A stretch of DNA of 64,000 nt from Paracoccaceae bacterium. GTDB lineage: Bacteria; Pseudomonadota; Alphaproteobacteria; Rhodobacterales; Rhodobacteraceae. The notes below the pieces were generated by a model. The model saw only the letters and a program-made list of their open reading frames with translations. It was not told the DNA's origin and made no database searches. The stretch is from contig CACOXV010000001.1 of NCBI GenBank assembly GCA_902631295.1, forward strand, positions 62,001 through 126,000. The letters are read 5' to 3'. Numbering within the stretch: the stretch's first letter is position 1; the number at the start of each line of letters is the position of its first letter. The translations under genes and the position numbers were made by a program. Below, piece after piece: positions 35,493 to 45,423 of the stretch.

Positions 35493-36469
35493 TTAAGCTT
35501 TATTAAAATTTTTCCTGATATTTTACGGCTGTCTAATGCTTGGTATGCTAGGTTAAAGTCCTCTAGTGCGAACGTATGTTCAATAAATAACTTTAGTTTT
35601 TTATTTTTAATCATTTCTTGGATAATATTCTGAGCCTGCAACCAATCTTCCGACTTATGATCGATATGGCCGATATGTAATCTTGAGAAAGTTAAAGACC
35701 TTAAGACCAATTGGGACCATAGGTTGTCATACGGTTTCCCACTGGCTTCTCCATAACTTACTACATGACCTAGGTTTTGCATTAAATCGAAGCTTTCATT
35801 TAGAATATCCGCGCCAGTGGAGTCAATTAATAATCTTACAGGAGATTTACCAAATTTTTGCTGAATTTCTTGTGTGAATTCTTGCTTGGTTCTGTCCAAA
35901 ACTTGGTCAGCCCCACACTCTAATGGTCTTTTCTCCTTTCCACTTGTCCCTACGGTACCTATCACCGTTGCTCCGACGTGCTTTGCAAGCTGTGTTAGGT
36001 TCAATCCAACACCACCACCGATAGCATGAATCAGAACAATATCAGAGGCGTCTACCTTGCCAATAGTATTCAATAAATGAAATGCTGTTGTTGTTTGGAC
36101 ATAGTACGCTGCTCCTGCTTCAAGTGAAACCTCGTCAATCAATTTTGTGACGCTAGCCTCAGGTACACTTAAATACTCTGAAAAAGCACCAGCGTCTTCG
36201 GAAAAGCCTGCTACTCTGTCACCAACCGAAAATTTTTGAACTTCTGAGCCACATTTTACAACAATGCCTGAAAACTCTATTCCCGCATTAAGTGGATAAC
36301 CCTTGGGGTGAGGATAAGATCCATTGCACATCATCAGATCAGCGTAATTCAACCCTCCATAATGGACTTCAACTAAAATTTCATGGTGGTTTAAATCAGG
36401 TTTGGGTAAATTAACTCCCAAACTTCTGTGGAAATTTTCATCAATTTTATTTATTTGAATTCCCTTCAT
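35489..36469 (-). CDS. Quinone oxidoreductase-like zinc-independent alcohol dehydrogenase family protein
   Basis: The 326-residue medium-chain dehydrogenase/reductase lacks the structural-zinc cysteine cluster, as in NADPH:quinone oxidoreductases. GGLNYADLMMCNGSYP is near 33-48 and the nucleotide-binding HAIGGGVGLNLTQLAK near 149-164. It should reduce a quinone or an enone with NADPH. First gene of the minus-strand operon, divergent from hyuA. Only about 90 bases separate the two start codons, so their promoters overlap. Confidence 0.82.
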   Translation of the reverse strand: MKGIQINKIDENFHRSLGVNLPKPDLNHHEILVEVHYGGLNYADLMMCNGSYPHPKGYPLNAGIEFSGIVVKCGSEVQKFSVGDRVAGFSEDAGAFSEYLSVPEASVTKLIDEVSLEAGAAYYVQTTTAFHLLNTIGKVDASDIVLIHAIGGGVGLNLTQLAKHVGATVIGTVGTSGKEKRPLECGADQVLDRTKQEFTQEIQQKFGKSPVRLLIDSTGADILNESFDLMQNLGHVVSYGEASGKPYDNLWSQLVLRSLTFSRLHIGHIDHKSEDWLQAQNIIQEMIKNKKLKLFIEHTFALEDFNLAYQALDSRKISGKILIKLK

Positions 36470-36556
36470 CCGAGCGACCCCTTCTGTCTATTGACTCATA
36501 GTCAAAATCTGCCCAACATTATGGTGCACTATACTTTTATAAAAAGGAAGAAGAAG

Positions 36557-38647
36557 TTGTATTCAATTGGTATTGATGTTGGTGGCACATTTACTGATTT
36601 TTTCTGTTTCGATCATTCTGATCAAAAAACTTTTGTGTATAAAACAGCATCAACCCCCGATGACCCATCCAAAGCAGTCTGTGCTGGTCTGGAGGCGCTC
36701 TTAACAAAATACTCCATCAAAGCAACAGACGTTTCCACCATTTTTCACGGTACTACCGTTGGTACTAATTCCATACTTGAGGGCAAAGGCGCGAAAGTTG
36801 GTTTAATAACCAACTCTGGTTTTAGAGATATTCTGCATATTGGCAGACATCAAAGGCCACAGCATTATTCGATTGGACAGGAAATCCCGTGGCAAAACAG
36901 AGCCTTGATAGAACGTAAGTTTAGAAAAACCGTAAACTGCCGTCTTGATAGCTCTGGCAACGAAATTACACCGTTAGATGAAAAAAGTATTCTGGCTCAC
37001 TTAGAGTTTTTTGAGGAGAATAATGTCAATTCTGTTCTTATAGCTTTCCTGTTTTCTTATAGAAATAATGCACATGAGCGTCGAGTTTCAGAACTTGTAA
37101 GAGACCAAATGCCAAACGCTTTTGTTACGACTTCATCGAGTGTCTCTCCACAATTTCGTGAATTTGAACGTTTTACTACTGGTGCCGTTGCTGCTTTCAT
37201 TGGGCCAAAAGTTACGGGTTATATTGATAATTTGTCACTTACTTTAAAGAAAATTTGTCAGAATGCTGAGTTGAGAATTATGACTTCCAGTGGCGGTCTG
37301 GCTACACCAGAAATGATAATGAGACATCCCGAACTTACCTTGCTTTCGGGATTAGTTGCCGGGGCAAATGCTGGTTTATGGCTTGCATCTAAGAAAAAAA
37401 TGAAAAACCTAATCACTCTTGATATAGGAGGGACTAGTGCTGACATTTCAATTATTAATAATGGACAATTGAATGAGGTCAGTTCACGTAATGCAAGTAT
37501 CTCAGGTTACCCAGTACAGCTACCAATGATTGATATTCACACGATTGGCGCTGGGGGAGGTTCGATTGCTAGAGTAGATGCTGGTGGTGGTTTTAAAGTT
37601 GGTCCTGAGAGTGCTGGAGCTTCTCCTGGTCCAGCGTGTTATAATTTGGGTGGATCAAAACCAACAGTAACAGATGCAAATTTAGTGCTTGGTAGGCTGC
37701 TAGGTGACAGAATTCTTGATGGAAGAATGACGTTGGATTCACAGATTGCAGAAACGAGCCTAAAAGAAGTTTCCTCAACCCTTGGAAGTAATATAAATCA
37801 AACAGCACTTGGCACAATTTCAGTTCTCAATAATAACATGGCCTCAGCCATAAGATCTAGGACAATACAAAAAGGTATCGACCCAAGAGATTTTAGCTTA
37901 TGCGCGTTCGGTGGAGGAGGGCCTTTACAAGCTGTCGGGGTTGCTGAAATTTTGGGTATAAATGAAGTTATTGTACCGCAGGCTCCTGGAATAATGTGTG
38001 CTTTTGGATTGTTAATTTCCCGGGTTGAATATCATTCTGTCAAAACATTGCTCATGACAAAGACACAATTTAATTTATCCACCCTTAATGAAACCTTATC
38101 TGAAATGAAAAGTTATCTGACTTCAATTTTTGAACGGGATAAGGCTGACACAAAATTAATATGCTTTGAGGCTTTTACTGATCTAAGATATGTAGGTCAG
38201 GGGTATGAGCTTAAAGTGCCCCTTAACTCTGATGTGCTAAAGTTAGAAGACTTGGAGCAGGTATGGGATGCCTTCCACAAACAGCATAAACAAGAATATG
38301 GTCACAATTTCTTATCTGCAGATATAGAAATGGTATCGGTAAAGTTGAAAGCACAAATAAAAAAAGAAAATTCGAGCGATGAATTTTCTTTTGAAAATAG
38401 CATTGATGAAACTGTTAGTCGTTTGAATTTACCTAATACTAAAGTAGAATTTAGCATCGATGGTAAACCCCAGAGTTTTGAAACTGAAATAATAGACAGG
38501 AAGACTTTGACAGGCGGTACCCAAAAAGCTGGTCCAAACGTTATTTATCAAGAGGACAGTACAACAGTTGTACCTCCTGGATGGACAATGTCCGTTGATG
38601 ATGACCTAACTCTCAGATTAAGAAAACTGGATAATAACAATGAATGA
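36557..38647 (+). CDS. hyuA: Hydantoinase/oxoprolinase subunit A (HyuA)
   Basis: The 696-residue protein has the ATPase fold of N-methylhydantoinase/oxoprolinase A subunits: IGIDVGGTFTDF at the N-terminus and LDIGGTSADIS near the middle, both phosphate-binding. It hydrolyses a cyclic amide with ATP together with HyuB. TTG at 36557 is preferred because AAGGA stands 8 bases before it and the family's usual start is right at IGIDVGG; an ATG at 36521 would add 12 unusual residues. The stop overlaps hyuB by 8 bases. Confidence 0.85.
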   Translation: MYSIGIDVGGTFTDFFCFDHSDQKTFVYKTASTPDDPSKAVCAGLEALLTKYSIKATDVSTIFHGTTVGTNSILEGKGAKVGLITNSGFRDILHIGRHQRPQHYSIGQEIPWQNRALIERKFRKTVNCRLDSSGNEITPLDEKSILAHLEFFEENNVNSVLIAFLFSYRNNAHERRVSELVRDQMPNAFVTTSSSVSPQFREFERFTTGAVAAFIGPKVTGYIDNLSLTLKKICQNAELRIMTSSGGLATPEMIMRHPELTLLSGLVAGANAGLWLASKKKMKNLITLDIGGTSADISIINNGQLNEVSSRNASISGYPVQLPMIDIHTIGAGGGSIARVDAGGGFKVGPESAGASPGPACYNLGGSKPTVTDANLVLGRLLGDRILDGRMTLDSQIAETSLKEVSSTLGSNINQTALGTISVLNNNMASAIRSRTIQKGIDPRDFSLCAFGGGGPLQAVGVAEILGINEVIVPQAPGIMCAFGLLISRVEYHSVKTLLMTKTQFNLSTLNETLSEMKSYLTSIFERDKADTKLICFEAFTDLRYVGQGYELKVPLNSDVLKLEDLEQVWDAFHKQHKQEYGHNFLSADIEMVSVKLKAQIKKENSSDEFSFENSIDETVSRLNLPNTKVEFSIDGKPQSFETEIIDRKTLTGGTQKAGPNVIYQEDSTTVVPPGWTMSVDDDLTLRLRKLDNNNE

Positions 38648-40349
38648 TAAAAAGATAGACCCTTTTTTAGCATCAGTGATCCATGGAGCACTTGAAGATA
38701 TAGCATTGGAAATGGGTCAGAAACTTATGCGCATGAGCTACTCAAGTATTATAAGAGAAAGTGAAGATTTTGGGACTGCGTTAACGGATCAAACAGGGCG
38801 TCAGCTTTGTGAGTGTACCATGAGCACTCCGCTCCAATCTGGCCCAATTCCAGGATATGTAATGGGTGTGCTAGAGGAGTTAAAAGGGCGGGGTGATGCA
38901 GTAAAGCCAGGCGATATTTTCATGCACAATGATCCTTATAATGGCGCATCGCATGGTCCAGATGTTGGGTTTCTTGTTCCTGTATTCTCTAATAATGACC
39001 TTGTTGGTTTCTCGGTCACGACTGCGCATCATTTAGACGTTGGGGCTTTAACCCCCGGAAGTTGTGGAATTGTTGATGCTGTTGATGCTTATGCTGAAGG
39101 CCTCCAATTTAAAGCAGTAAGAGTATACGAAAATAATAAAAAAGTTGAACCAGTGTGGCAAATTTTAAGATCGAATATCAGGATGCCAGACCTTGTAGTT
39201 GGTGACATGGAGGCACAAGTTTCTGCAGCAAGAATTGGTGCGGAGAGATTTAATGATCTTATACAAAAATATGGGCTTGAGACCATAACCGCTGCGTATG
39301 AGAATCTTCTGGATTACTCAGAAACGCTCATGCGCAAAGCTATCAATGAAGTTCCTGATGGTACCTACTATGCAGAAACATTTATAGATGGATTTCTTGA
39401 TAGTGAGGATGAAAATTTAAAAGACATTAAAATTGCCGCGTCAATTAATGTCACAGGGTCGAACTTGACAGTCGATTTGGAAGGCACATCCAAGCAGATT
39501 GATAATAAACCTATAAATATGCCCTTTGTAGGCACAGTAGATTGTGCAATATGGTTGACGCTTCGCTCTATTCTGCTTGATAGTAACGAGTTCGGTTCAA
39601 TACCTCAAAATAGTGGTCTCACGAGACCGATTGACATAACAGCACCGCTAGGTAGTCTTGCAAATCCAATTTTTCCTGCACCAGTGATAGCAAGATTTTG
39701 CCCGGGTAATGCTGTGGCTGACACGGTGATGAAGGCGATGTCACAAGCCGTTCCAGAAAAAGTCAGCGCTGGTATCGGAAATCTAAGGGTAGTTGCTTTC
39801 TCAGGTGGGCGCGCCGATTCCCAATGGGTACACATGGAAATAATGGAGGGCTCTTATGGTGGTCGATATGGGCAAGATGGTATGGATGCCGTGGACACAC
39901 TGTATGCGAACACCAGAAATAACCCAATCGAGGATATCGAAAGCCATCTGCCATTGAGAGTTCTGAAATATGAATTGAGAGAAGCTGACGCGGGACATGG
40001 GAAATGGCGTGGTGGTTTAGGTACAGTCAGACTTTTTGAATTTCTAGACGATGGCGCAATTTCAATTGAGGGTGATGGACATAAGTATGAACCTTGGGGG
40101 TTCGATGGTGGTGCCAGTGGGTCTACAGCAGAGATAAACTTGGTCGAACAGTCAAACAATAAGTCGAGCCTGCCATCCAAGATTCCCTATAAGCCAATTC
40201 CAGTTGGAACAAAGATAGAAGTTCTGGGGCCAAACGGCGGAGGATATGGATCTAAATCAGAAAGAGACCCAGAATTGATAAAATCAGATTTGGAAAACGA
40301 AATAATTACAGAAAAAATAGCAAAAGATGAATACAACATGATTTTGTAG
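38640..40349 (+). CDS. hyuB: Hydantoinase/oxoprolinase subunit B (HyuB)
   Basis: The 569-residue protein matches the HyuB family: IHGALEDIALEMGQKLMRMSYSSIIRES near the start, DPYNGASHGPDVGF near 98-111 and the C-terminal GGYGSKSERDPE. It works with HyuA as a two-subunit enzyme for hydantoin-like rings. Related pairs also act on acetone or acetophenone carboxylation, so the exact substrate is not fixed. The start overlaps hyuA. Confidence 0.87.
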   Translation: MNDKKIDPFLASVIHGALEDIALEMGQKLMRMSYSSIIRESEDFGTALTDQTGRQLCECTMSTPLQSGPIPGYVMGVLEELKGRGDAVKPGDIFMHNDPYNGASHGPDVGFLVPVFSNNDLVGFSVTTAHHLDVGALTPGSCGIVDAVDAYAEGLQFKAVRVYENNKKVEPVWQILRSNIRMPDLVVGDMEAQVSAARIGAERFNDLIQKYGLETITAAYENLLDYSETLMRKAINEVPDGTYYAETFIDGFLDSEDENLKDIKIAASINVTGSNLTVDLEGTSKQIDNKPINMPFVGTVDCAIWLTLRSILLDSNEFGSIPQNSGLTRPIDITAPLGSLANPIFPAPVIARFCPGNAVADTVMKAMSQAVPEKVSAGIGNLRVVAFSGGRADSQWVHMEIMEGSYGGRYGQDGMDAVDTLYANTRNNPIEDIESHLPLRVLKYELREADAGHGKWRGGLGTVRLFEFLDDGAISIEGDGHKYEPWGFDGGASGSTAEINLVEQSNNKSSLPSKIPYKPIPVGTKIEVLGPNGGGYGSKSERDPELIKSDLENEIITEKIAKDEYNMIL

Positions 40350-40532
40350 AAGTTTTTGGAGCGGTCTTTAAATTATGTTTATAGAGGCTTTTTTGGAAAT
40401 TTTAAATTTTGGTATCAGACTTGAGAAAACGCAAATAACCCTTATTAATCAAAGATGAAAAAATATGCGAAGATATGATTTTATGCTTTTTTTTTAATCG
40501 AATCGTTTGATTTTTTCGATCAATTGTCTCCT

Positions 40533-40546
40533 AATGTCGAGACATT
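40533..40546. promoter_or_regulatory. Short palindrome upstream of the importer operon
   Basis: AATGTC and GACATT flank a 2-base centre (GA) about 47 bases before the ATP-binding gene. The position in a 244-base gap after hyuB suggests an operator, but a palindrome of this size can occur by chance. Confidence 0.25.
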
Positions 40547-40593
40547 CAGCCGAGTCGCTGACAGCTTGCAGTCCAGCATAAGAGAAAGAATAC

Positions 40594-41568
40594 ATGTCGC
40601 AATTAGAGTTAGTAGGTGTTTCAAAGATTTACGGTACCGCCGTAGCAGTAGACAACATTAGCATAAAATTTGACGATAAAGGGTACATTTGTTTGCTTGG
40701 ACCGTCTGGTTGCGGGAAAACTTCGACCTTAAGGATGGTCGCAGGACACGAAGAAGTTTCTGAAGGTGCTGTTGTTTTAGATGGGCGTGATATATCGAAA
40801 CTTCCACCTGCGCAGCGTGGTACCGCGATGATGTTTCAAAACTATGCATTGTTTCCCCACATGACCGTTGAGAAAAACGTAGCATTTAGTTTGAAGATCA
40901 AAGGAGTTTCTGCGTCGGAACAAAAAGAAAGGGTTCGGAAAATGCTGGGTACGGTTGGTTTGTCTCAGTATTCAGAACGCCTGCCAAGCCAGCTGTCTGG
41001 TGGCCAACAGCAGCGCGCGGCTTTGGCTCGAGCTTTGATCACAGATCCGCAAATTTTATTACTTGATGAGCCTCTATCAGCGCTTGATCCGTTTCTTCGA
41101 GTAAAAATGCGTGCAGAGCTGAAGCGTTTGCAGTCAGAACTCGGAATTACTTTCTTACATGTTACGCACAGCCAGGATGAGGCAATGGCCCTATCCGACC
41201 AAATCGTTGTTATGAACGATGCTAAAATCCAACAAAGCGGTTCTCCCAGAGACATTTATAATAACCCTGAAACAGAATTTGTCGCAAAATTTCTTGGAGG
41301 TCACAACGTAATTGAATGGAAAGAAACTCTTATTTCCGTCCGGTCGGATCTCTTTGGTCTCAAGCGCTCAAAAGGAAATTTCAAATGCGAAGTAAACGCG
41401 ATTGAATATTTTGGTGATAATGTGACTGTATCAGTCGAAGGCGATGCAGGTGATGAGTATATGGCTAAAATGCCAGAAGCAGTTTTTTTCGATAAACCAT
41501 TTTCTATCGGAGAAAAAGTTTTTGCAGTTTGGAAAGACATCGATGCAAGAACTTTAAAAACAAAATGA
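40594..41568 (+). CDS. ABC transporter ATP-binding protein (PotA/spermidine-putrescine type)
   Basis: The 324-residue ATPase has Walker A GPSGCGKTS (36-44), signature LSGGQQQR and Walker B LLLDEPLSALDP, followed by a C-terminal TOBE-like regulatory domain. This domain order is that of PotA and related (Fe/putrescine/thiamine) importers. It drives the importer of 41595-44674. The location between hyuB and hydantoinase suggests a hydantoin, N-carbamoyl amino acid or cyclic-amide substrate. Confidence 0.85.
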   Translation: MSQLELVGVSKIYGTAVAVDNISIKFDDKGYICLLGPSGCGKTSTLRMVAGHEEVSEGAVVLDGRDISKLPPAQRGTAMMFQNYALFPHMTVEKNVAFSLKIKGVSASEQKERVRKMLGTVGLSQYSERLPSQLSGGQQQRAALARALITDPQILLLDEPLSALDPFLRVKMRAELKRLQSELGITFLHVTHSQDEAMALSDQIVVMNDAKIQQSGSPRDIYNNPETEFVAKFLGGHNVIEWKETLISVRSDLFGLKRSKGNFKCEVNAIEYFGDNVTVSVEGDAGDEYMAKMPEAVFFDKPFSIGEKVFAVWKDIDARTLKTK

Positions 41569-41594
41569 TGTCACAAACCAAGTTGGAGATTAAC

Positions 41595-42872
41595 ATGAAA
41601 GCAAATAGCAAAAGTAAAATTTCCCGCAGATCACTTCTTAAAAGTGGTGTAGCCGCTACTACAGCTGCTGCTGCTGGAACACTCGGAGCCCCCATGATTT
41701 GGGCACAGAGTAACATTGTATTAAGACAATCAGGCACAGGTGTATCCGCCTTTAATGAGATCGCCGCAAAAGCCAAAGAAGATCTTGGCATTACAATGGA
41801 GATGACTGCACTGGATAGTGACTCTGTTGCACAAAAAGTCGCTACTCAGCCGAAGTCATTCGATATCGCTGATATTGAATACTGGATGTGTAAGAAGGTT
41901 TGGCCCATTGGCAACATGCAAGCGATGGATACTAGCAAGATTAAGAATTATGATAAGATTGTGGGTATTTTTAAAGATGGAAAGCTGACACCAACTAGTA
42001 CCATTGCTCAAGGCACAGCACCTCACACAGTGAGCTTTGTCGATGGAGCCAACGGTAAAAGTTTTTCATCAGAGGAAACTGGTTGGATGACAATGATCCC
42101 AACTATTTATAACGCAGATACATTGGGAATAAGACCAGACCTTATTAACAGACCGATAAATACATGGGCGGAGTTGCTCAATCCTGAGTTTAAAGGCAAA
42201 GCTTCAATTCTGGATATTTCGTCTATTGGCATAATGGATATGGCAATGGTTTGCGAGGCCATGGGTGAAATCCAGTATGGTGATAAAGGTAATATGACAA
42301 AAGAAGAGATTGATAAGACAATTGGTATCTTCACTGAAGCCAAGAAAGCTGGTCAATTCAGAGCATTTTGGAAAACCTTTGATGAGTCTGTAAACCTAAT
42401 GGCCTCTGGTGAGGTTGTAATCCAATCAATGTGGTCACCTGCAATTACAGCGGTACGCTCTAAAGGTATCCCATGTGTTTATCAGCCTCTAAAAGAAGGA
42501 TATCGCAGTTGGGGTGGTGGTTTAGGCATTGCAGCACATCTAAGTGGTAAAGAGCTAGACGCAGCTTATGAGTATATCAATTGGTACTTGTCCGGCTGGG
42601 TCGGTGGCTTTCTAATGCGTCAAGGCTACTATTCAGCAGCGGTTGAAACTTCAAAAGAATATATGTCTGCTGATGAATGGGGCTATTGGTTTGAAGGTAA
42701 AGCAGCGAAAGGCGATATCGTTAATCCTCAAGGTGTGAAAATGGAAAGCGCCGGAGCAGTGCGCGACGGAGGTTCTTTCTATGACCGCATGGGTAGTGTG
42801 GCCTGTTGGAATGCCGTTATGGAAGAAAACCAATACATGGTCAGAAAGTGGAACGAATTTATCGCTTCATAG
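41595..42872 (+). CDS. ABC transporter substrate-binding protein (PotD-like, Tat signal)
   Basis: From ATG at 41595 the protein has 425 residues. The N-terminus SKISRRSLLKSG is a twin-arginine signal, followed by a hydrophobic stretch and APMIWAQS cleavage. This shows export in folded form. The mature part resembles PotD/extracellular binding proteins of the type-1 family. GGAG site 7 bases before ATG; an upstream in-frame start at 41529 would overlap the ATPase and lacks a site. Its ligand is inferred from the locus. Confidence 0.85.
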   Translation: MKANSKSKISRRSLLKSGVAATTAAAAGTLGAPMIWAQSNIVLRQSGTGVSAFNEIAAKAKEDLGITMEMTALDSDSVAQKVATQPKSFDIADIEYWMCKKVWPIGNMQAMDTSKIKNYDKIVGIFKDGKLTPTSTIAQGTAPHTVSFVDGANGKSFSSEETGWMTMIPTIYNADTLGIRPDLINRPINTWAELLNPEFKGKASILDISSIGIMDMAMVCEAMGEIQYGDKGNMTKEEIDKTIGIFTEAKKAGQFRAFWKTFDESVNLMASGEVVIQSMWSPAITAVRSKGIPCVYQPLKEGYRSWGGGLGIAAHLSGKELDAAYEYINWYLSGWVGGFLMRQGYYSAAVETSKEYMSADEWGYWFEGKAAKGDIVNPQGVKMESAGAVRDGGSFYDRMGSVACWNAVMEENQYMVRKWNEFIAS

Positions 42873-42881
42873 AAAGACCCA

Positions 42882-42908
42882 TGGCCGACGCAATTTTTGC
42901 GTCGGCCA
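42882..42908 (+). other. Intercistronic hairpin after the Tat-exported binding protein
   Basis: TGGCCGACGCAA (42882-42893) and its perfect complement TTGCGTCGGCCA (42897-42908) flank a TTT loop. No U-tract follows. It sits between the binding-protein and permease genes and could stabilise the upstream mRNA. Confidence 0.65.
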
Positions 42909-42953
42909 ATAAGCAACAGGCGTGTATAGTATTTGCCTTAAAACTATTTTGAA

Positions 42954-43829
42954 TTGACACGGATATTAATTTTGGCGGTATTACAAAGAAATATCTCAAG
43001 TTTACTATTGGCTAGTCCGGTGATTTTAGTGCTTTCAGCCTTTATTATCGTGCCAATAATTCTAATAACAGCAGTTAGTTTTTGGGGTGCGACTGAATTT
43101 TCAATATATCCAGCCTTCCTTTTTGATAATTATGAATTTTTATTTACATCTGAAGTTACTTACAGGGTGTTTTTCCGAACTCTTTATTTTGCCTTTTTAG
43201 TTTGGCTCATTACCTTGGTTATAGGGTTTACCGTAGCCTATTATTTAGCGTTTTTTGTACATTCTTTAACCTGGCAAATCATCTGCTTCCTTCTTTGCAC
43301 GATACCATTTTGGACGTCTAACATAATACGAATGATCAGTTGGATCCCATTTCTCGGTCGAAACGGACTTGCAAATCAATCATTGATAGAGATGGGCATA
43401 GTCAATGAGCCAGTCGAGTGGCTTCTGTATTCTGAGTTTTCAGTCTGCCTGGCCTTTGTTCACTTGTACACTTTGTTCATGGTTGTCCCGATCTTCAACA
43501 CTATGATGAGAATTGATAAGTCGCTTATAGAGGCAGCTAGAGACGCTGGGGCATCTAGTACGCAGATTTTAGTAAATGTTATAATTCCTCTCTGTAAGCC
43601 TGGAATAATGATTGGTTCAATATTTGTTGTGGCGCTGGTGATGGGTGATTTTATTACCGTTAGATTTATGTCGGGTTCGCAAATAGCAAATATGGGACGA
43701 TTAATTTCTAATGATATAAGTTTACTTCAATACCCCTCTGCTTGCGCGACTGCGGTCGTATTATTAGCAACCGTGGTCATTATGATTTCAATAATGCTAC
43801 GTTTTGTGGATATTCGTAAGGAGTTATAA
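42954..43829 (+). CDS. ABC transporter permease (PotB-like)
   Basis: The 291-residue protein has about six membrane segments and the coupling loop region AARDAGASSTQILVNVIIPL. The first codon is TTG (42954); a second in-frame TTG follows at 42972, and neither has a strong RBS, so the start is uncertain. It forms a heterodimer with the next permease. Confidence 0.85.
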   Translation: MTRILILAVLQRNISSLLLASPVILVLSAFIIVPIILITAVSFWGATEFSIYPAFLFDNYEFLFTSEVTYRVFFRTLYFAFLVWLITLVIGFTVAYYLAFFVHSLTWQIICFLLCTIPFWTSNIIRMISWIPFLGRNGLANQSLIEMGIVNEPVEWLLYSEFSVCLAFVHLYTLFMVVPIFNTMMRIDKSLIEAARDAGASSTQILVNVIIPLCKPGIMIGSIFVVALVMGDFITVRFMSGSQIANMGRLISNDISLLQYPSACATAVVLLATVVIMISIMLRFVDIRKEL

Positions 43830-43831
43830 CT

Positions 43832-44674
43832 TTGGGTGAAAAGCGATCTACAGGTTTTTATATATTGACCGCAATATTCATTGCGTTTTTAGTATTTCTT
43901 TACGGCCCGGTCATAACAATAGGTATTCTTAGTTTTCAGGGACCAACTGGGGGGTTAACCTTCCCGATGCAGGGTACCTCTTTGCATTGGTTCCAGGAAT
44001 TATTTAGAACTCAAATGGTCGGCGATATTTGGGGATCTTTCCAACGAAGTATCATCTTAGGTTTGACTGTGATGGTGATAACCGTGATTTTCTCGGTTGG
44101 GGCGGGAATGGCTTATCGAAAGAAATTCTTTGGCTCCACACCGCTTTTTTACCTTATCATTGCAAGCTTGGTCATTCCATCAATCCTAGTTTCATTAGGA
44201 GTTGGCCTCATCTTTTCTCAATTGGGGTGGGAAGTGCACTGGTCGACTTCAGGACTAGGTGCTCAATTAACGTGGACGCTTCCTTTTGGAATATTGATAA
44301 TGTTTGCAGTTTTCAACCGCTTTGACAAAGCTTATGAAGAAGCTGGCAGAGATTTAGGGGCAGGTCCAGTTCAAGTCTTTCGTTTGATAGTGCTACCAAT
44401 AATTGCTCCTTCTTTAATAGGTGTTGCCTTGTTTGGTTTCACACTAAGTTATGATGAATTTGCCAGAACATTGCTGACCTCAGGCAGCCGCAATACCTTG
44501 CCATTAGAAATTTTTGGAATGACAACTAATGTAACTACTCCGGTTATTTACGCACTTGGCACGCTCACAACATTGTTTTCTTTGCTAATCATACTATTCT
44601 TTTTGACGTTTTTTGTCTTGTCACAACGACGGCGTAACAAAAAAGGGTCAGATGCTGGAAAGGGCCTTGTTTGA
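43832..44674 (+). CDS. ABC transporter permease (PotC-like)
   Basis: The 280-residue permease has about six hydrophobic segments and the coupling motif EEAGRDLGAGPVQVFRLIVLP. TTG start with AAGGAG 8 bases upstream (43818-43823). It follows its partner by 2 bases and overlaps the next racemase-like gene by 4. Inner membrane. Confidence 0.87.
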   Translation: MGEKRSTGFYILTAIFIAFLVFLYGPVITIGILSFQGPTGGLTFPMQGTSLHWFQELFRTQMVGDIWGSFQRSIILGLTVMVITVIFSVGAGMAYRKKFFGSTPLFYLIIASLVIPSILVSLGVGLIFSQLGWEVHWSTSGLGAQLTWTLPFGILIMFAVFNRFDKAYEEAGRDLGAGPVQVFRLIVLPIIAPSLIGVALFGFTLSYDEFARTLLTSGSRNTLPLEIFGMTTNVTTPVIYALGTLTTLFSLLIILFFLTFFVLSQRRRNKKGSDAGKGLV

Positions 44675-45342
44675 CACAGAACAGTGATATTTTGTTTGTA
44701 AATCCAAATTCAACACAGTCTATGACTGACAAAATTGTGTTGTCAGCAAACACAGCATTAAATAACCGTAGAAATGTAAAAGGTGTAACCTGCTTTGGTG
44801 CTCCTAGCGCTATTCAAGGTCCAAGTGATGCAGAAAAAGCAAAGCCAATTTTGTTTTCAAATTTAAAAGAAGCAGAAAAAGCCGGCTCAAAATTAGCTGT
44901 TATAGCGTGCTTTGACGATCCATTTCTGCTAGAAGCAAGGGAGACTATTTCAATTCCTACTATTGGCATAGGTTGGGCAGCTTTTACAATGTGCTCGCTA
45001 TATGCCGATAAATTTGGAGTAATAACAACCATGTCAGAGGCAGTTCCAGTAATTGAAGATAATCTTAAAAATTACGGTTTGTTTGATAAGTGTAGTTTCG
45101 TACATGCAAGCAACATCCCCGTCTTGGATTTTGAAAACAAACCAGAAGAAACTCAAGTTCAGATGAGAAGCATTATCCACAGTTTACTACAGGAATATTC
45201 GATTGGTAGTATAGCCCTAGGTTGCGCAGGAATGGCACATTTGGCCAAGCCATTCAGTGAAGAGTTTAGTATGCCAGTTGTTGATGGAGTACATGCAGCC
45301 GCGTTGCTCGGAGAGGGGATGCTTGCGATGCCAAATGGGTGA
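44671..45342 (+). CDS. Asp/Glu/hydantoin racemase (HyuE-like), second copy
   Basis: The 223-residue protein starts with ILFVNPNSTQSMT and keeps both cysteines, ACFDDP (Cys80) and LGCAGM (Cys185). It starts at TTG overlapping the permease TGA by 4 bases. It is followed by hydantoinase, so a racemase for 5-substituted hydantoins is the likely job. It is clearly diverged from the copy at 34479. Confidence 0.83.
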   Translation: MTQNSDILFVNPNSTQSMTDKIVLSANTALNNRRNVKGVTCFGAPSAIQGPSDAEKAKPILFSNLKEAEKAGSKLAVIACFDDPFLLEARETISIPTIGIGWAAFTMCSLYADKFGVITTMSEAVPVIEDNLKNYGLFDKCSFVHASNIPVLDFENKPEETQVQMRSIIHSLLQEYSIGSIALGCAGMAHLAKPFSEEFSMPVVDGVHAAALLGEGMLAMPNG

Positions 45343-45423
45343 TGGATATTTTCCATTATCACAAATAGGTTAATGTATAGAGAGTCGACTTACATAAAGT
45401 TATTGCTAGTGGGAGAGTATAAG

